Source: Balanoglossus misakiensis
Lineage: Eukaryota > Hemichordata
Assembly: GCA_040954595.2 (NCBI GenBank)
Contig: CM082595.2
Span: forward strand, 7,254,001-7,318,000
DNA length: 64,000 bases
Direction of reading: 5' to 3'
Shown here piece after piece: positions 35,551 through 48,106 of this stretch (positions are counted from its first letter, which is position 1; the number at the start of each line of letters is the position of its first letter). Made by a program: the position numbers and the translations under genes. The notes under the pieces were generated by a model that saw only the letters and a program-made list of their open reading frames with translations, was not told the DNA's origin and did no database searches.

Positions 35551-36299
35551 TCTTTGGCTTTAAAAAATCTGCTTAAAAGAGAGGGAGAGAGAAGAGTGAG
35601 ACTGTCACTGAGAGTGAGAGATGGTCATATATGTTTGCATATGATATGAACGTTCAATAAAGTACCTGGCATATCTGTAGGAATCAAACACTTGAAACAG
35701 GTAGAATTTCCAGATCTAGGCCATCCAATCAGCAGAAATGTCCTCTGAAAGTAATAATTACAGCACATCTCAAGTGCCCGTACCCTTGGTCCACATGGTA
35801 AGGCGCTAGGCGAATACGAATACGAATACGAAAATGAAAATGAAAATCTCAAAGTTTGTTTTGGGTTCTTTCCTCCAATTCGGGGAAAACACCTTTTCCT
35901 TCCAAAACGTCAAAAGAAGGCTTTTATTTCAAAATTGTAGAATCCCCGACATGTACAGTTATTTAAACATACAATGAAAGTAAGCAAATTTGTATACACC
36001 CTGTAAATTTCTGTTTCCTGGTGGAATCGGGGGCTAAAAATACCTCGCTTCTGTCAGTGACTCCAATACGAAAACGAATACGAGAATGAACACGAATACG
36101 AATTCGAAAACGAGAATAACTTCAGCGCAGTTACTTCCGGGAGTAACGTTAGGGTTAGGGTTCATCGACATCCACTACAGCCCACGAGGCGCCCTCTTTG
36201 TCCAATGTAAACGTCCCCCTTTTTTTCGACGCATGAATAATTAATTAGGTATCAGACAATCCTCAGAAATGAACATATATGAGACTCGTGAACATTGAT

Positions 36300-36340
36300 A
36301 TTGATGATGATGGTGGTGGTGGTGGTGGTGGTGGTGATGC
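36300..36340. repeat. (GGT)n microsatellite
   Basis: A short GATGATGGTGGTGGT run of about 35 bp. Confidence 0.85.
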
Positions 36341-36837
36341 ATGGTGACAGTCTACAGTGTACATTTACACGTCAGAAATACTTTTACATGTATATTTTTC
36401 ACAATGGATCGGACAGGTTTTGTAATATTTAAAAATGCCCAAATTCTCAGGGTAATTCCTCCAGTAGCCACCGATCTAGCTTTCTTATTCACCAACTCGA
36501 AGAATTTTTAACCACCTGTACCACTATTTGTTTCTAATAACAGTTTGGCAGAAAATGTTAAATTATTTACTTCGACATGTCTATATGCTACAGCGCTATT
36601 GTTTTGACCAATACAGAATGTAAGTTGAAACATAGACAATAGTCTACTGTCTATAGCTGAAATGGTATTTGACAGTTTTTGACAATGGGTTAGAGTTGTA
36701 TTGGAATTTGTCTCCAGGTTGCTAGGCGTGTACTCAGCGGTGCAACGAAGGGACCGTGGTAGACTATCTTCGCCTGCCAAGGTCAGTGGTCGGGCCCGGG
36801 GGTCGAGCCAGCGAACCGTGCGTGAGGACAATGGTGG

Positions 36838-37084
36838 TAGACTAGCCCACTAGTCGCTTGGTAATTTTTTGTCTTTATAAACATTCTTAATTGATTCGGT
36901 TGTCTGACGTCTCCTAATTTTTACTCACTACTTTTCGGGTGTTTCTTTGCTTTGAACAAGTTTTGAATTCGTGGCTGAGCTGATGGTTTCGGTTACTGTC
37001 CAGTTTTCCGGAATCACAGTGTGTTGGAATGTTTTTACATGTTTTGTGAAAAAAAATGAAGCCCATAGACTTGAAGAAAGTCTA
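36838..37084. mobile_element. TAGACT-ended element, copy C (no intact target duplication)
   Basis: The ends TAGACTAGCCCACTAGTCGCTTGGT and CATAGACTTGAAGAAAGTCTA match copies A and B, while the interior is diverged. The flanks (CAATGGTGG and GGACCACAG) do not match, so it is older or rearranged. Confidence 0.65.
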
Positions 37085-38080
37085 GGACCACAGTCACTCC
37101 ACACAGACCATGCTAGGACCATGGCGGTGTGAACGAGTTGCGCCAAGCATGCAGGTAGACGGGAAGGAAATCACAACACCATGTTGATTGGCGAAATCTC
37201 CTTTGTGAATAGGTGTTTTAACACCGTTAATCGCTTTTGTGTAAATGTCCTAAAACTCGACGCGCCAATTTACCCATTCTGCGCGATGCTGGTAGTCATG
37301 ACGCCAAACTTCACTGTTTCAGACGTAAACGAGTAACATTGTGTGGAATTTCTCGCGTCCCAACACCCAATTAGAATTAACAGAAAGTGACTTTTAGCAG
37401 CAAGGGAGAACATGACAACAGAATACGGATATCGTACATTTGGGAATAGAGTAAGTAACTGACGGAAAACGTCCACGCATCACTTTGGGATTGTGGTTCT
37501 AACCACTGCGTTTATAACATAACATGTGAGCTAAGAGCAATTATGATTTTATTATATAATCACGACCGAATGGCGAGTTGAAAAAAAATGAAAATAGTAG
37601 ATACTTTGATCAAAACATGCAGTGGGGTTGTCGCTATAGACGGCGCCCTCAACGACCACACACGTCTGCCTGCCTCTTCTCTAAAGCCAAAGGTCGTTGA
37701 CGGCACTCTCTGGAGAGTTAAGCTTCCGGACTGTAAACTTAATCCACTATCTATGGAGGTACTTAGTATCTCCATGGCCACAGACTATGGTCGCCGCCGT
37801 CTTGTCTGTTGTTAGGACAGCACACTGCTTTATGACATTGACTGTATACAAGTTATGTAACCAGAGTTTGTTACATTTGCATAAAGAAGTTTTTCTTTTG
37901 AGAAAAATTCAAAGAGTTAGTCAGCCCTTCGAAGCTCACTTGGATAAAAACAATACAACATCATAGATCAAAAGATGGTCAGTGCAAAAAGTGCTTAAAA
38001 TCAACCGTTACTCTCACCAACACAATTGTAAAAAATAGCGTCAAGGACACTGTGGTCCCATTTGAGGACATAGCACATAT
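37085..38080. other. Intergenic; no supported gene
   Basis: Several overlapping 60-90-codon frames between 37.3 and 38.0 kb on both strands carry no recognisable domain. Confidence 0.4.
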
Positions 38081-39510
38081 CAACATAGCAATAAGCATAT
38101 CTGCTCTCGATGCAAAGATATGTAAAAGTAGGTCAAAGGTCACCTGAGGTCATGCAAAATTTGGGCAAGAAATTTTGACCCTATACTGGTCCATGTTCAA
38201 CAAAAAACAAACCTATAGCCCTATTGGTTAGCCTGGAATTAGGTATGCACATAATTAATGAGATATGCAGGTGTAACAGGTGACCCCCAATTTTGGCTTT
38301 TCAATTTTAGTCCCAACCCTCCAAACGCCAAGTCTGTACCTGCTCTGGATGCCAAGATATGATAAAGTAGGTCAAAGGTCACCTGAGGTCATGCAAAATT
38401 TGGGCAAGAAATTTTGACCTTATACTGGTCCATGTTCAATAAAAACAAAACCTATAGCCTTATTGGTTAGCCTGGAATTAGGTATGCACATAATTAATGA
38501 GATATGCAGGTGTCACAGGTGACCCCCAATTTTGGCTTTTCAATTTTAGTCCCAACCCTCAAAACGCCAAGTCTGTACCTGCTCTGGATGCCAAGATATG
38601 GAAAAGTAGGTCAAAGGTCACCTGAGGTCATGCAAAATTTGGGCAAGAAATTTTGACCCTATACTGGTCCATGTTCAACAAAAACCAAACCTATAGCCTT
38701 ATTGGTTAGCCTGGAATTAGGTATGCACATAATTAATGAGATATGCAGGTGTCACAGGTGACCCCCAATTTTGGCTTTTCAATTTTAGTCCCAACCCTCC
38801 AAACGCCAAGTCTGTACCTGCTCTGGATGCCAAGATATGATAAAGTAGGTCAAAGGTCACCTGAGGTCATGCAAAATTTGGGCAAGAAATTTTGACCTTA
38901 TACTGGTCCATGTTCAATAAAAACAAAACCTATAGCCTTATTGGTTAGCCTGGAATTAGGTATGCACATAATTAATGAGATATGCAGGTGTCACAGGTGA
39001 CCCCCAATTTTGGCTTTTCAATTTTAGTCCCAACCCTCAAAACGCCAAGTCTGTACCTGCTCTGGATGCCAAGATATGGAAAAGTAGGTCAAAGGTCACC
39101 TGAGGTCATGCAAAATTTGGGCAAGAAATTTTGACCCTATACTGGTCCATGTTCAACAAAAACCAAACCTATAGCCCTATTGGTTAGCCTGGAATTAGGT
39201 ATGCACATAATTAATGAGATATGCAGGTGTCACAGGTGACCCATATTTTGGCTTTTCAATTTTAGTCCCAACCCTCAAAACGCTAAGTCTGTACCTGCTC
39301 TGGATGCCGAGATATAGGAAAGTAGGTCAAAGGTCACCTGAGGTCACCCAAAATTTGGGGAAGAAATTTTGACCCTATACATGTCCATGTCTCACAAGAA
39401 CGAAACCTCTAGCCCTATTAGTTAGCCCGGAATTAGGTATGCACATAATTAATGTGTTAAGCAGGTGTTACAGGTGAGCCCAAAAATTTGCCTTTTATTT
39501 TGGCCCCATT
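38081..39510. repeat. 239-bp tandem array with two-unit higher-order period
   Basis: Six units; the landmark TCTGTACCTGCTCTGGATGCC recurs at 38333, 38572, 38811, 39050 and 39288 (spacings 239, 239, 239, 238). Units 2 and 4 share GATAAAGTAGG, GACCTTATACTGG and AATAAAAACAAAACC. Units 3 and 5 share GGAAAAGTAGG, GACCCTATACTGG and AACAAAAACCAAACC. The array therefore grew by copying a 478-bp dimer. Isolated relatives lie near 16.97 and 31.8 kb. Confidence 0.95.
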
Positions 39511-39924
39511 GTGCTCACTGACCAATAGACAGTCACTGTACAGGACTATTGCACAGACCAGAATTCCACAATAAGACGTGGACATAGCTTAACCATAGAG
39601 GTATAAGTAAAGGTATAAATTTAACAAAAGGCTAAAAAATTCATAAAAAATAAAACATCCATGATATCAACTTAACACTTACAGGTCGGTGTGAGGTTGA
39701 CATAAGGTACATGCATACCAATTGTCAAAGCAATCTGACCAGTAGTTGTTGACTTACAGAGTTTTGATCAATTTCACATTTTTCCAGCTAATTTGCATAT
39801 TTTTGGGCCTGGCAACTTCGTTTGGACAAACTCCCATCTACAGCCCTGCCTGCACCTACACACCAAATATTGAGGTGATACGCGCAGCGGTTTTCAAGTT
39901 TTTGATGTGGACGGACATACAGAC

Positions 39925-40040
39925 ATACATCCATACATCCATCCATCCATCCATCCATCCATCCATCCATACATACATACAGACGCAACCCATCCCATAA
40001 GGTCCCATGGTATATAGGCCTATACCAATGGGACCTAAAA
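39925..40040. repeat. (CATC)n microsatellite followed by a shared hairpin tail
   Basis: ATCCATCCATCC repeats are followed by ACGCAACCCATCCCAT, then a hairpin AGGTCCCATGGTATAT / ATACCAATGGGACCT. The same tail follows a CA/CATA microsatellite at 45249-45376. Confidence 0.8.
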
Positions 40041-40251
40041 ACTAGTACATAATCCCTCCTCCACTACAAAACCCTTTGTGAGTTTGAAATTTTTAGCGTA
40101 TAGTTGTGTACGAATTTTGAATTTGACCACAGCCCCTCTGTGGTTTGACCAAGGTCACTCCACAGCCTCCAATGTCAATGTGGTCTTGTGATCCTGGGAG
40201 GCTAACAAATTACCATTGTTAATGTATATCTTGTCCATTGTTGGTAAACTT

Positions 40252-43200
40252 TCAGTAGCCTCTTTCCCAGCTAACAACATGCTTCAAGTCTTCACCATTC
40301 ACATATCTTTCATAGTTCTCAGCAAATAACTCCATTATCTATTACGAAAAGCAAAAAAATATAAGGAGACTAATATGGAATGCTATTTTGAATATATTTT
40401 ATTTCATCTGTCAAAATTTAAACTTGGGTATTACACAGCACCAGCTCACAGCACTGTTACATAATTTCCAAATCCCCACAAGCGCCAAGGTGAGTACATG
40501 TATGTGTGTCTGTGTCCTATAAAAGGGACAAAGTCTCTCTCTCGCTGTCCCTTTTCCCATTAATTATGTTTGATACAAGACACCGTTTAATATGTTATTC
40601 TACATGTGGATGTATAGTGAATCAATGTTCAACCACACACAACTTCCATCCCATTTGTAGACACGAGAGTGAAAAACTCGCCAAAATGAATAATCGGTGT
40701 TTACCATTCATTCATTTTGGCTAACTTTTTACCCTCATATCCTACAAACGGGATGGAAGTTGTGTGTAGTCGAATCTTGATTCACTATATATCCACATGT
40801 AGAAAAACATAAACAGTGTCTTGTATCAAACATAATTACTGGGAAAAGGGCAGCGAGAGAGAGCCTTTGTCCCTTCAACCCTTTCACCACCAGGGTTTGG
40901 TCTAAATCCATTGTTTTCTATGGTACGCTCGGACCACTATAGAGGGAACTGGAGAGGGAAGGGTTAAAGCATGCAAATGTGATAAATCATACAAACCTCA
41001 TCAGCGAAGGTTTGTGCAGCTATATGTGGAGTGATTGTCACCTAGATGAAGTAAAAAAACAAAACTTGAAATAAAAATCAACACCCCAAGCAGGACAAAT
41101 ACGACTTTCAAGGCACATACTATCTTAAGGATGTATGTTCAGTAAAATGGAAAGTATTGTCATTTCTTTTAATTGTGGATTTTTAGATTATCCTGTGTAT
41201 GTATAATGAAAATCCATAATAAATATAGGGGTTGTTTTTGAAATACAGAGCCATGAAGTTCGTCGATAATAGAGGAAAATTGCTGACTCTGCATTTTTCA
41301 CCAATGCTTTGTCTATGGGCAAAATACTTAACAAAATTTATCTCAAAATAGAGCGCGGTGACCACACGATTTTATTTGACCAATGAATTTATTTTTACTT
41401 GACTGAGCTATGTGTAGAATTTTGTGAAAATGACAATAGTAGAAGTTTGTTTTCCAGCAATTATCAATGTAATCCTATGGAGAAATGACAAATGTGCGCA
41501 GTTTCCTAGTTTATGTTCTGCGCATACATCCTTAAACACCTTTCACGGTCTTGAAATTTGTTAGTGCAATCCATTGTAAATTTGTAATGGCGAATAATGA
41601 GTATGACCATGGAAATGTATGCATTGTGCATAAAGTATTATTTGACAAACCTGCTTCATGTTCCAAAGTGGACTTTCTTTAAGCAGCGGTTCTGGCTCAA
41701 AAACATCTAAAATGGCACCAGAGATCCATCCTTGCCTAGAAAAAATTATAAACGACACAACATTGTAAATAAATAAATAAATAAATAAATAATTAATTTA
41801 TACCATGCTAACGTCCACCATTCTGATTGGACGAGAGCTCAATCCAGTGGTGGTAAATACTGCCTTACCACTGCTGAGAGTGGGCCCCTGAACTAGGTTA
41901 TGAGAGTAAAAATCTCGCTAAAATGAATAAACGGTAGAGACTGATTATTAATTTTGGCAAGTTTTTCACTCTTGCGTCTACAAGTGGGACGGAAGTTGTG
42001 TGTGGTTGAACGTTCATTCACTAATATGTACATTAACATAAACAAACATAATTACATGTAATGGAAAATGGACAGTGAGAGAGAGAGACTTTCTTTTTAA
42101 TACATTGTACACTCATGTACATTTATAAGATACCTATTACACATTACGAACACAAACTCATTGATTGACAAATGACAGTTATAAACTATGATCCCACAAA
42201 CTATACTACTACTACACATGGGACCTAATAAAATCATGGATGTTGTTTCTTACTTCAATGCATTCACCAAATGATCTTCACTGATGACGTCTCCTCTTCC
42301 AACATTAATAAAAACAGATTTCTGAAGAGTAATGAAATTGAATGTTAAATCGATAAAACAACTGTAGTTAACTATAACATGCAGGGATGCACCTGACTTG
42401 GTAAATGCAAGCATATAAATAGGAATATAGCACAAGAATATTACTGTCCAAAGAAGGCAGATTTTTGAGTGTTAAATTTTGCAAACTGCGCTTTATTTAT
42501 AATCACTTGCCTGCCTACCTTTCTAAATCTTGAATTGATGCAAAACAAAGAAATTATTTAATACGGCCTTCCTTACCTTCTTCTGACAATTTTGTAGCAT
42601 GTTTCCATTTAGCAATCCTACGGTGTCTTTTGTACTTGGAAGCACATTGCAAACATAGTCACAATTTTCTAAGAGTTCAGTGCACTGTTCCATTCTTCTG
42701 TACTGGTCAACATGTGGAGATCTCTGGCTGGCTGGCAAGTCTTGTCTCACAAGTCCCCATACTGTCATGCCAAGTGTTTTACACGCCATGGCAACTATAG
42801 ATATACCGATCAAATGTTGGTAAATACCATAATGGAGACTTGTTTGTCTTTTTTCCTAGATCTCTGTTACCAGGTTCACACATATAAAAATTTGAGACAC
42901 TATTTGCCTATGGTAAACACAGAGAATTAATCCTTTGAGTCGAGTTGTGTCCACACACACACGATTTGTGGATAAGCACTGAGGCTCAAATGGGGGTCAC
43001 ACACACACCATTAAAGCCCCAGTATTTCTCGTGTGTATCCATTTTTCATCATCGAAAAATGCCTGTTTTTCCCGTACATTCATCATGGAATACTACATAA
43101 TGAAGATAGAAGAAAGGTTTGGGCAACTGTAGCTACGTGCAAGCTGTAAATATTGCCCGTAACACTTGAAATGATGCGCGGGTTTGTTTACAAGGGAAAT

Positions 43201-45246
43201 GTTGTACATGTCGATCAGCAAACGTGCCACTTTGACATTTTGATGGTCAGACCATTTTCGGATTTGATCTGGTTCCATCGACTGATTTCTCCCATAAAGT
43301 TATCTTCCCAAAATTTCGCCGAATTAGTGCGCATTTCTTCGCTGAGTCGCTTGATTTGGGGCGACCAAACCTCTTCCGCATAGATTCACATTTGAGTGCG
43401 CATGCGCACTAGTCACGTGTGTCAACACTCACGTGACTTTCTGTCCGGACAGAAAGTCATTCTTCACTCGTTATATTGTAAATTGTATGAGTTTATGAGC
43501 AGAGCTGGGGATGATGACTGTTCGATTCAGTATCAATTATCATCTACTTTTAGAAAGTATAGATGCCGTTTCAAACAAAATTTTGCCCCTACGAGAAATA
43601 CTGAGGCTTTAAGATGGTTCTGAAGCGTCTCAGATAAAAAACACGTGTGGACGGTGTATACTGGTTCTGAAACGGCTCAGATTTGAGACGGCTTTGCTGG
43701 CCAGACATGAGCCGCAACCCATTGTCTATGGGACTGAGCCTCAGCGCCTATACATACTTTGTATGTGTGGACACAACGCGACTCAAAGGATTAATGCTCT
43801 GTGTTTACCATAGGCAAATAGTGTCTCAATTTTTTCTGTGTGAACCTGGTATCTGTTACCAGGTTCACACAGGGTGGACCAATTTAAGTTGGAAAATAGA
43901 ATCATGAAAATAATGCAAAAGTGGCAGCAGTGTTCTCCCCAGAGGAATTAAAGCATGGCCACCACTCTTTAATTTTGAGAAGACAATAGACATATTAATT
44001 GATTATATTGTTATGTAAATAAGCCACCCGGTTTTCTAAAATCCTGGGGAGACCACTGGGCAGCTCTAGAGCCTCTGACATACCAGATAAAGATACTACC
44101 AAAGGCAGTACACAAAATTATTCCCTTTGAAACTCGTGCCATGATGCTTACTTTCTTTGCCAATGTCTCCAACGCCCAGTATACCTATGGATAAATTGGG
44201 AAGAATTCGGTACAGTGGACGACGTGACTCTACTTCTGTCCTTGATAAAGAAAATAGAAACCTATGTCAAGTTACTGTGTCAAGGTCACTATCATCCCTA
44301 TTGGAACATTCAAGTGTACATATGTAAGTTAGGGACTGTTCAGAATTTACTTCCAAGGGAGGGGGGGGGGGGAGGGACCACCCATATTCCCCAAGAAGAA
44401 TTAGGGGACAAGACATAAAAATCACAATCCTTCAGGGGGGACCATGTGAAAAAAATCACCAGGAAAATAAAAAATCCTCCGGCCCCACCCCGGAAGTAAA
44501 TTCTGAACAGTTCCTAACATTTGAACTCATAATGTTTGAGTTCAAACAGAAACTGACAAAAGCATTGTTAGTATTAGTGAATATTACTAGATGAAATCTG
44601 ATGAAAACATTCCTGCTGGGTCCAGAAAGTTAAAACTATTTTGTTACAAACAATGATGAAAACCACAATGAATAATGGGGATATTTGAGTCAGTATATTT
44701 AAATGTCATTCTAAAACACCCTGGGCATTTTAAACACATTTAATTTTTTTCTTGTATATTAAGACAGGCTAGTTCTGCCAAATGTTGAAAAGTTTTACAA
44801 AAAACAACAGCAAAACATGCCCCCCCCCCAGAAAAAAGGTTAAAATAATTACACACACCATAAAGATTTCTTCTGATCTTCTGCGGATTTTGAAAAGCGT
44901 CTTTCATGTGCAATGATGTGTCCAATCACATACTCTCTCATATGAACCCCAAATCGGCCACCAAATCTTGTCAATGTGAAGTCTGGTAGTGGTTTTGTTC
45001 TGTCGAGTTGGTTAAGTATTCCGTCAACTCCTGAGTGAGTGGGTAAAACATAAAACGAACAAACAAACATCAGTGACACATACAAGTACATGTACTTGCC
45101 TAGGATTGAAGCACTATCAATTACATAGTCCAAATTTAATTAATAAGAAAATGTTGGAGGAAATTCTGGTAAAAAAAAAGCATGTCTTCAAATAAACATA
45201 GACACATATAATTACAAACTTACAATTACATACATGCACACGCTCT

Positions 45247-45284
<38 letters not shown>

Positions 45285-47878
45285 TACATACATACATATA
45301 CACACATACATACAAACGCAACCGATCCCATTAGGTCCCATGGTATATATAATATACACCAAATGGGACCTAAAAGTGAAAATTACTATAGGTAAATCTT
45401 GAACATGTTTTATTGCACCAAAATACAATATTAGCATTTTCCCAAAAGTTATGCACATCATCATAATGAAAACGGTGTTTTCATCAATGCGTACCTGCCC
45501 AAGTACATTGCATCCACTTCAACTTTGGAAATTGGTGCAACATTCCAACCATTGTGGTTGGTTCCGTTAAGAGAATTTCCGCCTCGGCCAAAACTCGATA
45601 GTCGTCCTGAGACAGTTTTCTTGCGAGTCCGCGAGCCCCATCTGTCAGGAAGAGTCAAATTACCAGTTTGTGGAATTTTAATTTCTCATGACCGTCTCTC
45701 CAATACTGGGGGGATCACACATGCCCAACCTCACTCGTGGAAAACACGACCAACGTCACTCCCGTCTTATACACTATTTGTGATTTTAAAGGGTTTATGA
45801 CATGCTTTGAAAAGTTTTCATTTTTCCCCGTCAAAAGCTCACTAGGGGTACCTGTCTATGCATTGCCTATTGTGTCGGTTCCGAAAAAATGTGCGCGAAT
45901 GCCGGAATTTGCCACCCTTTTTCATGCCTGTGATCAGGGAGCCACTTCGCACTCGAGCCAGGCGAAGGTATTTGCATATATGGACAAACAAGTACACTAG
46001 GTTCTAGTGTACCATTCTGTTTACAGTAAAGTGTAATTAGCGGTCCATGAGTAATTAAGTCCACAGACAAAGACAAGCTATATAAACAGTGTTCAAAGCA
46101 AAGGAAGCCCTTGCCTCACATTGCAGGCAGAGGATTTACAAAGGTGTGAAAGACTATTTGTCCACATCAAGATAAGTCAACCACTGAACTTGGGAAAGCC
46201 GAAAAAAAAAATCGACTGAGTTGGGTTAGGGGTACACGCCCACCCGCCACATTTACTTGCCTGTTATCTAAGCACAGAGGCCAAAACGCATTACCAGATA
46301 GTAACATACATTAATGTCAAGACCCAAATAGTGATTTTACGCGTGGTTGTATAGGGCATGTCATAGGCACTTTTATAATATACCTCATGCTAAGACTGTG
46401 CCGTGATTCGCCAGAATCCGTCACGTGATAGGAAAATAGAATCGACTATGAACCGCTAGGGAAATAGCAGAAAAAATATAAACCGATCACGTGACCAACG
46501 TGGTCACGTCGTCTGACACAATGGCCACCGCTGAAGATGTCGTCTGCCAGCCTCAAGAGAAAATTGCAAGATTTTCCCAGCTGTTAGCATGAGGTTTATT
46601 ATAAAACACCTATAGCCTGGCCTATATTCGGGCCATAGCAGCCGTTTTTACCCCCTCGTGACTGTGAGTTACCAGAATCATATGCTATTTCCCTCGGCCT
46701 GCGGCCTCGGGAAATAGCATATGATTCTGGTAACTCACAGCCCCTCGGGTGTAATAAACGGCCGCTATGGCCCTCATGGCCAGGCAATAGGTGTTCAATA
46801 CAGTCATTTTAAAATCATAACCCTTATACCCTAACGCTGACCCTAATGACCTTCGCCACCACTAATGGTACAGTCCATTATTGCAGTCATCAATCAGGGG
46901 CCAACTTTCATATGCGGAATGATCAGTTCAGGAAGCTGTCAAACCACCAACACCTAGCTAGATTAACAATATCCAGATTAACAATACATGTACCATGGAG
47001 CTACCTACTTTTTAGCTGCAAATGATTGTAGCAAGTGCTGCTGGGTTGACTGGTGTGTTCGCAGCCCTATACTCGTGGTTTGACACTTACCTCCCCTTTG
47101 CACCCCCCCCCCCCCCTAAAAAACCCACACCTCCGACGCCCAAGTGACCTGCTTCCATTAAAGGGACAAAGTCTCTCTCTCGCTGCCCTTTTTTCCATTA
47201 ATTATGTTTGATACAAGACACTGTTTATGTTAATGTACATGTGGATATATAGTGAATCAATGATCAACCACACAAAACTTCCATCCCACTTGTATGATAT
47301 GGTAGTAAAAACTCGCCCAAAATGAATAAATGGTAAAGAACGATTATTCATTTTGGCGATTTTTTTCACTCTCCTGTCTATAAGGGGGATGGAAGTTGTG
47401 TGTGGTTGAACCTTCAGTCAGTATATATCCACATGTGGAATAACAAACGGTATCTTGTATCAAATATAATTAATGGAAAAAAGGCAGCGAGAGAGAGACT
47501 CTGTCCCTTTAATTAAAAATCCGACAAATCCACTGAAGTTTCGCCGGATTATAATGGAAGCGGGGCACGGGGGGGGGGAGAATTTGTGCGTCGGAGGTGT
47601 TTTTCTTTGGGGGGGGGGATTGCAACCGTACGGTTTTCAAATTTTATCGGAGGTAAGTGTTAAACCTGTGACGTAACTGAGTAGGGCTGCGAACACACCC
47701 ACCAGTCAATGAGTCAACCCAGCAGCACCCGCCTAAATCATTGCAGCTACTTACTTTCTGCACAATCACATGTTTTCACAACTTGTAAGGGTATGTCAGG
47801 ATGGCACTTGTGCAGCATCGACTGGATTCCGTTGACGTTGCTGAAGACGGTCACTTTTGGTCTCAGCGAGGCAGCCAT
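40252..47878 (-). CDS. D-2-hydroxyacid dehydrogenase (glyoxylate/hydroxypyruvate reductase-like)
   Basis: Nine exons on the minus strand: 47878-47755, 45641-45495, 45030-44859, 44240-44152, 42794-42577, 42321-42254, 41735-41651, 41041-40997, 40338-40252. All junction phases agree and total 345 codons (344 residues), normal for the family. It belongs to the NAD(P)-dependent D-isomer-specific 2-hydroxyacid dehydrogenases, which reduce 2-oxo acids such as glyoxylate or hydroxypyruvate. Visible landmarks: WAGVDGI near residue 90, FGVHMREYVIGHIIAHER, Rossmann loop GILGVGDIG (about 167-175), substrate Arg in INVGRGDVI (R259), catalytic Glu in DVFEPEP (E288), catalytic His in ITPHIAA (H307), and the C-terminal WERGY. 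The start MAASLRPKVTVF opens exon 1. Introns hold several mobile elements, but the gene looks intact. Substrate and cofactor preference cannot be read here. Confidence 0.92.
40520..40877. mobile_element. TTAA-type palindromic MITE, copy 2
   Basis: A complete palindrome lies in the dehydrogenase gene between its last two exons. It begins AAAGGGACAAAGTCTCTCTC and ends CCTTTGTCCCTT; the flanking TTAA has decayed (ATAA and TCAA). Confidence 0.75.
41120..41535. mobile_element. TIR element with TTAAGGATGTATG ends
   Basis: TTAAGGATGTATGTTCAG at 41118 and the inverted GCGCATACATCCTTAAA at 41521 bound a ~410-bp segment in a dehydrogenase intron. The same end (TAAGGATGTATGTCTGA) appears at 57511. It has no coding capacity. 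Confidence 0.55.
41767..41795. repeat. (AAAT)n microsatellite
   Basis: Seven copies of AAAT in an intron. Confidence 0.9.
41890..42110. mobile_element. TTAA-type MITE, decayed copy
   Basis: It keeps the central AAAATGAATAAACGG hairpin, GGAAGTTGTGTGTGGTTGAACG and a terminal GAGAGAGAGACTTTCTTTTTAA, with the left part lost. Confidence 0.65.
42860..43880. mobile_element. Foldback element with ~140-bp arms in a dehydrogenase intron
   Basis: The left arm (about 42863-42993: TACCAGGTTCACACA ... CACTATTTGCCTATGGTAAA ... TTAATCCTTTGAGTCG) recurs inverted at about 43715-43876. The right end holds a duplicated terminal piece (GAACCTGGTATCTGTTACCAGGTTC). The interior of ~720 bp has GCGCATGCGCAC (43398) and a small palindrome GACTTTCTGTCCGGACAGAAAGTC (43435). 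Confidence 0.8.
44328..44520. mobile_element. Foldback MITE with TAGGGACTGTTCAG ends
   Basis: TTAGGGACTGTTCAGAATTT at the left and the inverted AAATTCTGAACAGTTCCTAA at the right enclose G-rich and C-rich runs. It is related to the 56809-57513 element and to a lone end near 49873. Confidence 0.75.
45249..45376. repeat. (CA)n / (CATA)n microsatellite with shared hairpin tail
   Basis: CA and CATA runs are followed by ACGCAACCGATCCCATTAGG and a hairpin GGTCCCATGGTATAT / ATACACCAAATGGGACC, as at 39984-40040. Confidence 0.85.
46605..46796. repeat. 192-bp near-perfect palindrome in intron 1 of the dehydrogenase gene
   Basis: AACACCTATAGCCTGGCC at the left pairs with GGCCAGGCAATAGGTGTT at the right; the inner arms are perfect around the centre GGCCTGCGGCC (e.g. 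CAGAATCATATGCTATTTCC and its complement). Arms of ~93 bp. Confidence 0.9.
47158..47512. mobile_element. TTAA-type palindromic MITE, copy 3 (complete)
   Basis: TTAA-AGGGACAAAGTCTCTCTCTC at the left and GAGACTCTGTCCCT-TTAA at the right. It is the best preserved match to the 2112-2466 copy and lies in intron 1 of the dehydrogenase gene. Confidence 0.85.
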
Positions 47879-48106
47879 GCTCAATTGGTGGCCTGTACTG
47901 CAGACAGACGAAATCCAGTACTGGGATCTGGCAAGACTAATGACCCTTAATCCTGCAGACATCTTATGTGCATCTTTACCAATGCATATTATGCATAGCA
48001 ATTGTTTCAGTTGTCAATGGTGGTACTCAACTGTTTTGTTTATGTGTAGTCCATTGTGTGTGATCGGCCTGCTTCGACACTTGCTGGAGTTTTAATTCTA
48101 ACTTCA

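Noticed and set aside
36147-36163. Telomere-like TTAGGG repeats
   Set aside because: Only about two copies (GTTAGGGTTAGGGTT); not evidence of a telomeric tract.
45461-45658. Minus-strand open frame of 65 codons starting with Met
   Set aside because: It is a shadow frame. The true dehydrogenase exon (45641-45495) uses another frame (DYRVLAEAEILL...WAG) that joins correctly to its neighbours.
46514-46588. ATG in a good context (ACAATGGCCACCGCTGAAG) opening a ~22-codon plus-strand frame
   Set aside because: It ends at TGA without a clear donor site and lies in the intron of a minus-strand gene; possible divergent first exon but unsupported.
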